Shown one piece after another: positions 37,353 through 49,200 of a DNA stretch of 64,000 bases (the first letter of the stretch is position 1; each line of letters opens with the position of its first letter). Origin of the DNA: Micropterus salmoides (lineage: Eukaryota > Chordata > Actinopteri > Centrarchiformes > Centrarchidae). The stretch spans positions 3,530,887 to 3,594,886 of the forward strand of contig NW_024041039.1 in the NCBI RefSeq assembly GCF_014851395.1, read 5' to 3'. Position numbers and translations under genes: made by a program. A model generated the notes under the pieces. It worked only from the letters and a program-made list of their open reading frames with translations. It searched no databases and was not told where the DNA came from.

Positions 37353-37802
37353 AGGAGACCTATTATGCTTTTCCACATTTTATGACTTATCTACGATGTT
37401 ATAATGATGGATGTTCATGTTAAACATGGTCAAAGCTTTAAAAAATTATGTTAAAGTATTTAAAAGAAATCCCTGTGAGCAAAAAAACCTCAGATTTATA
37501 TGGTAATTTATTCCCATAGCAACGGCATGGCAACACTCAGCTTGTGCTACCCAGCGACAACAACAGCCTGGTAACATGCTTCAGGTCTTGGCCAATCAGA
37601 AGACAGTGGGCTTCCAGAGGGGGGGCCTTAAAGAGACAGGAGCATCTACAGCTTGTTTCACACAGAGGCTGAAATGAAGGCCTACATGAAGAGTCAGTAT
37701 AAGAAATAAAAACATTTTTTTGAACTTTGAATCATGCAAAGCTGCCGTACAGGAGTCACAGAACTATAATATAGGTCTGGAAAGCAGTTTAATAGGTCTC
37801 CT
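37353..37802 (+). mobile_element. piggyBac-type MITE with TTAA target duplication
   Basis: AGGAGACCTATTA at the left and TAATAGGTCTCCT at the right are perfect 13-bp inverted repeats, each flanked by TTAA (37349-37352 and 37803-37806). About 450 bp, no coding capacity. An inverted relative is at 30846-31837. Confidence 0.9.
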
Positions 37803-38589
37803 TTAATAAAAAGAAGTGACATACTTGTTAACTGTGTACCCGTCTTAACTACATCAGTTGGTAATAAGTCAGTAAATGTTGTGTGCTATATTTCCAAATG
37901 TTTTCATATTTTTTGGCCCTTTTAAAGTTTTCCTGAATAAACTTTGTGCAGTGATGACTTTCAGAGATTGTTTACTGTAACCTGATAAAATATATCTACA
38001 TCAATTTACATGCAGAACAGGTTTTACTTAAGATAGCATGCGTTATTTTTATTAAACACAGGCAAATATATTTTGCTTGCTAAGCAATTTAACTTCACTT
38101 TGCTGATGAACTCATATCACGGAGGTACTTGTGTGACAAAAGATTCATAAGAGTACAAACAAAACAATGTAGTTATTAAATACTCAAACGAATGCCAATG
38201 TACACTTTTTCACTTTTCTTTTTTACAATTTACAAGTTATTTAATATCAAGATTTATTTTCTATACTATACAGAATAAACAATATGAACAAAAGATAATG
38301 TCCTCACAACGATCAGAATATACTGGCATGTTTTTATAGCTGTCAACAAAATCAGTGATGATGTGTCTCACTTAGAGTATGTGGATGTGTGATAGTATAT
38401 ATTCTATATTTTTCTTCTCCTCAACAAATCCACAATAACTGAATCCGGAGTCCTGTGTGTGTCTCACAGCCTGATGTCTCGTCTTCCTCCATTGTTGTCC
38501 AGAAACTATTAAAAACCCATCAGTGAGCCTCACTGCTGCACTGGGTCACATGTTCCTTCATCACCACGAACACACACTGTAGTTTATTC

Positions 38590-38820
38590 TGACTCAGTCC
38601 CACGTACACCGTCCTGCTGCCCTGAAAACTCACTACAGCACATGTGGATTTATCCGCCGCTGAAAATAGTCCCCCAAAACTGCACTATTTCCTCCTGTTT
38701 GTTTCATAAAAGCCAGCAGCTGTTTTAGGAAACTACTGAGCCTTTTTTTAAAACTATTTATCTGTGAGTTATTTTTTAAAGATTTACATCTTCAGAAGGA
38801 ACCAATGAGTTTGGAGCTGA
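38590..38820. repeat. dispersed repeat, copy B
   Basis: Same ordered motifs as 3272-3515 ('gactcagtcccac', 'ccgccgctgaaaatagt', 'tgcactatttcc'). It lies in the gap between the F-box gene and the chimeric gene, which otherwise shows no exon. Confidence 0.6.
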
Positions 38821-39831
38821 AAGCCACAGACAGGAAGTCACAAAGCACTGAGACACACTGTCATATCGTTGGTTTTGGTCTTTTTATGGGATTTGTTGAC
38901 TATAAGAAAAATATAGAATAACACCAAATTTATCGTTCAGGTGCAGCAAATGAGCGTTTCTGTACATATTTTGGAGACGCTGATGAAAACAGTAATGCTT
39001 TTACGTTAATTAATAAAATCAATAATTCTTGAGAAAAGGCAGACTTGACACAGAAAAACAAAAATCTGTTGGAACAGCACTTGGGAGGAAAAAAAAATGT
39101 TCACTTGCAAATTTACTGACCGAACTTGGTCAGACGTCGAGTTGGAAAGAGTTTAGTATGTGAGGATGAAGATGAGACTAGGAAACCAGTACCAGAAGCA
39201 CTACTCAGCCACTTTCCCCAGGGGACCAGGAACCCTTTGTGAAACTGGACCTGCATTTGGTCCTAAACTTCAGCTGAGTTCAAGGTGTAGTCCCTGCTCC
39301 GGGGTCAGAACTCGTCAACGAACCGTCAGGCCAGAGGTTGCAGGGCTGAAACACAGACTGTGGATAGCTTCGTTCACAAATCAAGGAGGTAACTCTACTA
39401 TCTTAATTTGGATGACATTTCTTGTTGTTTGCAAATACTGAAAAAGAAGTTGGCCTTTGTTGTCGGCTTCCTGATTAGCTAGCGAGGGACTAAAAGAGGG
39501 ATTTGTTGATGGATTCATTTCACTATGTTCAAAAGCAGAAATAAATAACCATCAGTCAGCAGATGGTTGACAAAGAAACGTCGTTTCCTCCCCTGAAAGC
39601 TGCCTTTCAAATGTCGCTGTCCTTTTTTAAAATCGTTTTCATCAATCTGCTTTGCCTAATCTTTAAACTTCTTCAGATGCTGTTGAATTGGAAACAGAAA
39701 TGCACAACAGATTATTAGTTTCTGAGTTGACTTCCTCTGGTTCCTTTGATCGATCCGGGGAGAGGTTTCCCATAATAGCGTAAATGTAAATCCATCTGCG
39801 GGAGTTTTCTCGTCGCACCACACTGTTCAGG

Positions 39832-42800
39832 TCAGAACTCCAGCAGGAGCGTCAGCGGCTCCGGAGAGTTCAGGACGATCTCTTGTTTCTGTCCGTAGAC
39901 TCCCTGCTCCACCTTCACGCCTGCCTTCGTGCACTTCACCGAGCCCGACATGAGCTCCCTGCACGCGGACACCAGGTTTGAGAAGAGCTGGGCGCCCCAC
40001 CACAGCTCACAACCCCCCTTGTACTGCACCCTTCTCTTGGGCAACGGCTTCCCGAGCAGGGAGTCCTGGGGGATAAATAAAACGCTGCCGGGAAGGTCGA
40101 GAACGGAAACTGTGTGCCCGGTGTCTTTTCGGAAAAGTTTGGTGGTCATCAGACTTCTGGCTGTTGAGGATCACAGAAAAAGACAAAGAGGCTGGATTTA
40201 TTCTGATACTTGGTCTAAATGCTACATGGTGCTTCACACAGATTAAGTTTAGATTAATTTATGAAGAGTTAAATGAGGAAATATATTCACCAAGTACAAC
40301 AGATTCTCAGAAATGCGATATGGTAGCAGTACGCAGAAAGATAAATGAAGTTCACATCACCAGCCGAGAAAATTAATTTAGGCATTACCTTCCTAATATT
40401 CTTCATGCTAAATTTAACAGATTTTGTGATAGTGAAAGCTAATTTCTTGCCCACTACAAACGTAGAAAAGACGCTGCTGAACCTAAGATCTTAATTTTTA
40501 TTTTTTATTGTATTTAAAATAAGGAGCATCTCCTGCAGCAACGCGAGAACACGCTAACTGTCCTTTACTAAATCACATCTAAATATCACTTTGCATACAT
40601 GCATTACTTGGCAATTATTAAGAGTGTGCAGTGACACCTGCACAGTTGCTTCACAACGAAATAAACAATAGAGCATAATTGTTAACGATAGACGTTTTTC
40701 TATCAGCCCTACTCCCGCACACGGTTTAATGCGAGCATGTGAAACAGTCTCATAATTAATTTGATAATAAGGATACAGGGCTCGACAATAAAACGTGGCC
40801 CGACGGCCTGGGCCAGTAAAAAATAATGTCAGGACTTTTGAACTTGCACCATCTACAGTTGTTTTGCAGCTCTTGGTGCACACGGTTGGCCAATTCAGAT
40901 TTGTAGTTACGGGACGAGTGGTTGAAGAAGCACCATGGTTCTTCAACACAGCATGGTGCTAATTTAGTAAATTATGGTCCTATTTAGAGGAAAATAGACC
41001 AGAAAGCTGCGTTGGTTGCGACAGCGTTGTGTTGGACATATTTGTGCAGCCGTGTTTATGAGGGAGAGAGAGCGAGAGAGTGACGAGCGAGAGGATGTGC
41101 TATGTGAGTGTGCTACGTCGCACTGCAAATCAAATACGATTTTAAACAGGCCTACTACAAAAAAAAAAAACGATAATTAATGTGCCGGTCAGCGTTGATA
41201 TTGTAGTGGGCCGCCACAAATAAATGAACGTATGGGAAACACTGCTGTTAGTATGTTTTCTTTTAAAATTAAACTTTTTACATAATTTAATTTTACATTT
41301 TAGTTTATTTTTTAATATCCAGGATGTATTTAATAAACGATTAAACATGTTAACAGTATAACATAACTGACAAGTCTTTGGTTTTGTTGTAACGCTAATA
41401 AATAACTTTTGGAGGGAGAGTCAGTAAAAATTGTCTTTGTTTCAAACCCACTGGCCCAGTTGCAAACAAGTTTAATGTTGAGCCCTGGGATAAAACAAAA
41501 TTGACCCAATGTGTAGATCCAACACACAACCCTTAGATTGATTGTGTTGTACTCCCTGCCCACCACTTTTAAAGCTCCCCCAAACAAGCATGGCCCGATA
41601 CCAAAATTACTTGCTGACCCCTGTACAAGTATGACTATTGTTTCATTATCTTGAGAAAATGATCCTGTTATTACGGAAAAACAATAAAATGTTTAAATTT
41701 TTGGCCACTTAGGGCTTCCATAAAAATCACAACAGAATCATTCAAATATGTTTTTTAATGAAAATGAAAATAGTTATGTAAAGATGGGTGGTGGTGGCAC
41801 AATGGATAAGACGCATGCCTTTGGTGTGAGAGACCCTCTGACATGTATAGCACTTTGGATAAAAGCGTCAGCTAAATGAATAAAATGTAAAGATTATCAC
41901 ACCCTTTGATACGGAAAATCGTGCTGCAATATCAGTCAAAATAATCGCAATTAGATATTCTTTCAAAATCGTTCAGCCGTACGTCTTACCCATCTCATAA
42001 GTGACGTCCTCAGTGGCTCCGTGGAAGAAGCACACATACACAACCAGCCCCTCCTGGATCTGACGACAGAGACACAGTAAATATCTGTGTGCATCATGTA
42101 CAGCTTTTTCATACAACTAACTAAAGACATGGCGTTAACAATTAACGTGATGGCAGCTAGCGCGACGTAAATGATTACGTTAATCGACCACCACAAGTTT
42201 GGTAAGTAAACAAACGCTCATTCATCTTTTCATAACAAACTATTCGTACAAACTGTTTTGAGTTCAGCGCTTCCTTGTTTGGATCTTGTTGTCTGAAGTT
42301 TTAAAAGCCAAAGTTTAAGATGAATGGCTCAGCAGCTGCCGGCGTTTGTTGTCCTCTCTTACGTGCTGCAGCAGCTGATACTACGTGTTACGTAGGCAGG
42401 TTATAGGTAACGCAGGGAGGAGAAAACAGCACGCTCATCAGACGTTTCCTAAAAATAAACATTGTTCACGAGTCCCGAAGACTTTCGAGGACGAGTCTCA
42501 AGTCGAGTCTGCAGACACTGTGTGTGCGGCTTAAGTCGGACTCGAATCCGAGTCTCTAACTCGAGTCCCCATCTCTGTCATGCTCTCTATGCGTTTCTAT
42601 TTTTAGTCAGCCACTGCCATCACTGTATGAATGTTACATGAGATTCACAACTTTCCCAACATCTGTCATATATATATATTTTAAATTTGTAATGCACTAT
42701 ATTTAAGCAAATCTCAAAGTACGACATGATAAAACAGGTAAGTGCGAGGTGCAAGGTGCTAACTGCACATGAGAAAGAAACTAATCATTCAGGAGTTTTG

Positions 42801-43257
42801 CATGTTAGTTGGCTAAAATACTCATGTTAGCATGGCGTTCGCTAAGTATTGTCAAAAGCATTTAGCATTTAAAATATGGCACGGGCCGGCTGGTGGTCTG
42901 CTCCACTCCTTAACCACAACCTCTCCAGCCAGGGGTCCTCATTTACTTTTCCCATCTCTACCATCACTATCAAATAAAGGTCATGTAAATGCCAAAGTTA
43001 TTATAATCCAACCTGAGGAGCCAAACTTATCATCCACCCAGCAGATGCTGAAATATTTGAGCTAGTTTATAGGCAACTCAGATGCTAAGATGTGAAATCT
43101 CATGTTTTAAATCTATTTAAGACAAATGAACAAAAGAACGAACGGATAAAGAAACACACCCACCTCAGCCCACTGAGCGTCGGCCCCATCCAGGGCCGGT
43201 TTTGTCTTAACCTTCGCATTACTGCACTGCTGGATCACCGTCCGGGCCTCTAGTCTC
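39832..43257 (-). other. DTD2/ATD-like exons: C-terminal domain of the chimera or separate paralogue
   Basis: Exons 16-18 encode a full-length relative of the dtd2 product at 60323-63331: 'ARTVIQQC', 'GLVVYVCFFHGATED', 'HTVSVLDLPGSVLFIPQ', ending LLLEF. The middle exon is 70 nt in both and the phases agree. Conserved motifs are altered: PQDSL instead of PQATL, and SPEPLT instead of NGPYT near the C-terminus, so deacylase activity is doubtful. If not spliced to exon 15, the frame is open upstream to an ATG at 43350-43352, which would give about 31 extra residues with no family resemblance. The alternative is therefore a stand-alone dtd2 paralogue. Confidence 0.85.
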
Positions 43258-46200
43258 CTGGGCCTCCGAAAGGGGGCGGGGCTGATCTCACCCACATATA
43301 GAGTTGTCAATACATGTGCAGTGTAACTACTACAACTACGTCTAAGACACATTCCTTAAGTAAACAGTTTTAAATAAAGATGGTTAAAAGAACTCAGGGT
43401 CACTTGGACTGCATGTCCTACCTGTCCACCTCAGGGGGGGGTTTGGCTGTTTGTTCAGGGGCCGACCCAGCGATGGTGAAGACGGGCCACGGTTTGGTGC
43501 TCGGGGCCACCACAGGCTCCAGGCCACAGCTGGAGCTCTTCTTAGCCGACGAGCCTGCCTCCAGGCCTCGCTTCCTCTTCGCCGGGCGCTGGACGCTGCC
43601 ACGGCCACGGGTCGTTAAGGTTATTACGGTCTGGGTCTTTAGCCCTCTGCTTTGACTCGGAGGTTGATTTTTTTTGCTTGTGGCTTGTGGAAGTTTGGGT
43701 TTTGATGGGGGTTTAGGTGGAGGATGTGAGTCTGCGAGAGGTCTGGTTACGTCCTGGTCTGTGACTTGGTGATTTGTTGCAGAGTTGCCCTGAGAGCCAC
43801 TTGTTTTTTTCTGGTCCTGATGTTGCGTTTGCTCCTCCAACTGAGGTTCTACATGAGCCTGGTTCTCAGGCTGAACGTCAGCGCTGTTTGTCTCCGTCTG
43901 GACTTCAGACTGTGACGTGGTCCCTTTCTGGACAGACCAGACTCTGGCGACAAAGGCGGCGTTAGGAGTCCTTGGCTGGAGGATTATGGGCGTTCTGGGC
44001 TGGATGTTGATGGGAGTTCTAAGGTGAAGTAGGATGGGAATTCTGGGGTGAGTGTTGATTGGAGGCTGGGGGGACAAAGGGTTCGCCTAGGATTGAGAGA
44101 GACAGGAAGTGAGTAAACGGACAACTGAAGTTTTCAGGTAGTCACTTTGTTTAAGTCTGTGAAGTGAACCGGATCTTTCCCAATGATGGAAGAGTGTTCA
44201 GAGGTAGCTTAGCATTTTTTAGCGTTCTTAAAATTACAATTGTGAATTTCATGAAATCAATATTTTACTTTTTATCCCTCTACATTTACTGTACTGTACT
44301 GTGCAGGTGTGGAAACATGATATATTTAACATGATGTGCTTATATTATACACAGTCCTATACTACTGATCTACCCAGTAGCATGTAAAGTATCAAAAAAA
44401 AATTAAAATGCTGTGGATTGATTGCAATTAGGGATGCACCGAATGTTCGGCCACTGAAATTAATCGGAATGAGAAAGACGCAAAAATGGCCGTTTGCAGA
44501 TGCCGTTCTGCTAAATCGTCTCCGAGCACATCCGCTCCATCTGTGGCTGACCTCTTAGAAAAGGCAACAAACGGTCTGACCCGCTTTGAGTGTTTCTGTC
44601 ACTCGTTTCTGAGAAGGCGATTAAGATAGCCGCACCTAAATTTGGAGTGCACACGTATTAAAGCCTTTATGGTAAATCCATTGAAGCGGCCCAGAGCGAG
44701 CTGACAGGCGGGTTAGAGACTTTATCCGGTCAGTTTGTCTCTTTACAAAGACAAGTGTTGCAGTATGAGAGTCCTGCCTGAAGAGAGGCTGTGAAGTCTT
44801 CATGTTACGCCGTACGAGAACCACATACAACATTATTTATCAAACTGGGTCAGACTGGATGGATTTAGCGCGAGGAGGAAACACATGTGTCAACGTCCGG
44901 TTTTCAAAATAAGGCGTATATACAGGATGGAAATAAGATTAACTGGATTATATTCACAGAAAGTATAAAACATTTTACATGTGTCCATTAAAAAGTAAAT
45001 AGACGCATGTAATTTACTTTACTGGACCCTCTCGGGCGGGTGTCATTAAGTGAAAACCCCGTAGCCGCTGCTTGTCATGATAGAAACAGATTATCAGATT
45101 GTGAAGTTTATTGCAGCTTTAGTCCAACTCACTGGAGCAAATGTCTCGTGGCTGTTGTCAGGCTATTTTTCGTGACTTGTAACCAATCAGATGGAGGAAT
45201 GGGGATTACCTACAGAGACAGAGAGGGAGCCTCAGGGCCAAAGTAGCATATTTTAAATTAAATTTAACCCTGACTAGGGCTGGACAATAAAACAATAACA
45301 ATAATTATCGCAATATAATTTTTTTCAATAACAATATAACAAATGTTCAATAAATATTCAATAAATGTTTGACTTTATTCACTTGAATCATACACAAATT
45401 AGGACTTAATTTTTATTATTAAGATGTTTATTCTGAAAAAGGTTTTACTCAATTTTACTTATTATTTTGAATGTTCTAGTTGAAGAACTTTCACTCAGGA
45501 GTAAAAAATCAGCCTTAAAACTTGGCAGAAAATACTATTTGATACCTATCGTGATAATTATCGATATCGAAAGATATGAAACTTTTTATTGTGATAACAT
45601 TTTTGGCCATATCGTCCAGCCCTGACAAAACTACGGATCGATCCAAACTGTGAGTTTTGTGATCCGTCGCATCACTAGTGAAGTATCGTTGATCATAAAA
45701 ATATAAATAAGAAATAAGAAATATAAATCCCACGCATCCCCTCCCGCAAATCACACCCTGCTTACACTTAAATAACATTTTGAATTACTTCTTAACTATG
45801 GTATTTCTACTTTCACTTAGGATCCGAGTACTGCATCCACCGCTGACTAGATTATGTTTCATTGTACACAAGTATGATGACAATAAAGTGTAATCTGTCT
45901 TCCAGACACATTTACAGATTCCAGATAGAGTAGCAGTGTAGTGAAGTCTGTGGGTGTGTGAAACGTACCGCTCTGTCCTCTGAATTCGTTGCCGGCTGCC
46001 TCTCTTCATCACCAGCGCTCCCAACACCTTCATCGCCAACCCCACCACCGTGCTCGTCATCGTCGCTGTAACCATCGCCATCCTTATCACTGCTGTTAAG
46101 AGAGACAGAGAATAAGTAAGTAAATAAGTTCACTAATACTACAACTTTAAAAAAAATTACTTTCAGTCCCGCTTGACGATTGAAGCACAGTTTCTTCACC

Positions 46201-49200
46201 AAATTCAGAAATTTGTCCCTGAACTCAGCCTGTGACAGAAACCCACTCACCTGTCTAAACCATCAGGTATCTGCGGTGACGTCTGTGATTCTGATCCTCC
46301 TGGTTCTGGCTGGTTCTCTGGCTTCTTCCTCCTCTTGCTGCTGCACTGTGAGCAGCTGTTGATCCACTGCACCACATCCGCTCTCATGGTTTTCCAGGAG
46401 TATCTGTCAAGACGTCAGGAGCTGGGTATCAAGTAGGGGTGTGACGAGACACTTAACCCACGAGACGAGATTTCAACACTATTTTTAAGAAATCTTTAAT
46501 GCTGAATTATATGAAAATTTTGAGCATTTAATACATTACTTCCTGCATTCTGATGATTTTCTGTACCAGTTTATGGTGATTTTTTATTTTATTTATGTAA
46601 AAAGAAACACAAAATTCAGGTGGCAGGAGACATTTCAAAAACTATAACAGAATCTAAGTCCGTGCAGCTCTCAGTCATTCTGTGCTGCTTTCAGATCTGT
46701 TTCTCCTGTAGATCAGCTTATTTAATAGTCATGATTTAATCTTCCCTCCTCTTTATGTCTTTTTTTGGGGAAGTAACCTTTTCACCTCAATAATAAATGA
46801 TTAAATTTTAATTCAGTTAGAAATTCCTGGACTTTAACAGCTCCTGTGTTTCAGCAGATTTTCTGCTCATGTTCAAAACGTTCTGCACGTTCAGAATCTC
46901 TCCCACATTTCTGTGTTCTCTGACATGTCCAGAAAAAAGGCAGAATATTACCAGACTACTGTCATCGTTTGATGAGAAGTCCACCTGCCTTTTACTCTGC
47001 TGTGTGTTACGTTTTTGATCCTCTGGTAGTAACGCTGTCCCCTTCAGACCGTTTAACCGGCACAGTTTTAGCCTCTATGTTGCATGTGAAACTGAAACTG
47101 ACTTCACCACAAATCCACACACACGTGAGTTTACTGGTTCTGTGAGTCTTTTCTATCAGTTGTGCATTTGTATTTCTCTGCGTGAGAAAATGAATGTGTG
47201 GCTTGACAGCATGTGAAAAAATGTAAATTGCTGGAGACAGATTTTTACCGGACAAGATCTCGTCACAATTTAAGCTCCTGAGATCTCGTGGCACAAGATC
47301 TCGTCACACCCCTAGTATTAATACAACAGCATGATATTGAATATTTGCACCTCTAAATTATGAAAAACAAACAAACTTGGAAACCTTATGAAACCAACAT
47401 GATGCCAAAATTTGCCGCTATGTCTTTATTTTACTTTTTTCTTGAACACAAGTCATAAGAGTATCAGGATGGTTCAAAATTACTTGCTCTTACATCTATG
47501 GGTGCTTTCACACCTCTCTTAGTCCGGGCCAAGTGAAAAAAAAACACTGTTGCATTTTAGTTTTGGTCCGGTTCATGTTCACACTGCAGGTCTACAAACA
47601 AACCAAGAGAAGTAACCCATGACGTTACACAGACGTACAGGTAACTTGTTGATTGGACAGCTTTGGCGATTGCCATGCTGCATCATCAGGACCCACGTGG
47701 GGAAATCAAACTCCGATGACTGACAGACGTTTATGCAGCACTTTAACGCTTCTGATCTGTATCGCAAAGAGCTCACGGAGTACTAATTTATTATAAGCAT
47801 GATTAGTAATGTTAGACCGCGGATCGATCACAGTCTATTGTGAATAAAAACGTAAAAACAGGACATGTAATACAGTAATAATTTGGGGCTTATTAGCCTA
47901 TATTATACTGTGATATCGCTGTCACAAATGTTTTATGAACTTAATGAACTAACTAACTAACGGAGTACTACTGCCCCTGCTTCTGTAACAGATTTTAACC
48001 TATTAAATCAGGGGAAATACCCTCGCTGACAAGTATACGTTACCAAATGATTTTGAGACGGCGCCCTCGCTCAGCTTTCATTAAAACTAAAGTGATAAAA
48101 CTGAAGTGATGATGTGTTCGGGTGCATCAGCCACCAGGTGTTCCAGGAGGTTTACTTTTGCAGGATCAATAAAGTTTCATCTAATCTCGACAAAGATAAT
48201 TTATTAGATTCCCTCTCACCTTTCGTTGAGCAGTCTGAGACACTTGTTGACGTCGAGGTGGTTCAGCTCGTTGTGATAATCCACCAGCGCGGCTTCAACT
48301 TGTTGTCTGTTCCTCAGAACCAAACGCACCCGATCTCCTCTCACCATGTGGAGCTCGCCATCTGGGAAACCAGGGGACGCAAGTTGTCACGTTTATGGTT
48401 TCACGTGTCATTGTCATGACCATCTGACAGATTAGTTTGTACATTAGCACATCCTGAAGTTTGCTATGTTAAAGTCTGTTATAAATAAATTATACTTAAC
48501 TGTAAATCACTTAATATGATTCAAAGCAGGAATGGACCTAGAGCTAGAAAGGTCTGAAATAAAATCCAAATGCACATTGATTTTAAAGCCATGTGTTTTA
48601 AAAATGAAGTATAAAAAGTATAAATTTTTTTTATTAAGATAAAGGACATAATATGTTTGCAATTACATATTAAGGACAATGTCAGACATTTTAAATATAA
48701 TCGAGAATAAAAAACAATTTAAAGTTATAGGCTACCGCTGTATTTCTTTCATCTGACCGTTTGGGACAAAAGTAAAAATGCACTACTTCCATTCTTAGGC
48801 AAATAATACCGAAGTCGTTCCACATTTGTACAAAAACGCACCTGATATCGACAGAACACCCATGTGAGTTGTTAATCTGAAGAGTGTTCAAACGTCCCGG
48901 CTCTCCCCTACTTGGTACAAACGAGCTCCTGGAGGAGCTGACTGCCCTCTTAATTTATTCAAAAAGTGTACAAACCTTTAATGGCAAACTTCTTGCAGAA
49001 CCTCCTGAAGGTGTTCTTCTCTACATAGCTCAGTCTAGGAGGATAGGTGCGTTTGCTCAGGTAGAGCTCCACAGCATCGTACTTGGCAAAATAGGCCTGC
49101 TCACACAAAAACAGTACAGTTAATTAATACGCATCGTCCAACTCCCAAGGGCCATGAATCATTTTGTGACCACCTAGGACATACCTCCTCCCCCACAGGA

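Larger units (their letters stand above)
45969..49096 (-). other. module 3 exons: H2C2 finger without THAP, then acidic tail
   Basis: Exons 11-14 of the chimera. They repeat the helical lead-in ('YLSKRTYPPRLSYVEK', 'RRFCKKFAIKDGELHMV') and H2C2 finger ('YHNELNH ... WINSCSQC'), but basic and acidic low-complexity sequence replaces the THAP domain. The finger ligands are all present. Confidence 0.82.

Noticed and set aside
39929..40246. 105-codon plus-strand frame
   Set aside because: Antisense of the dtd2-like last exon.
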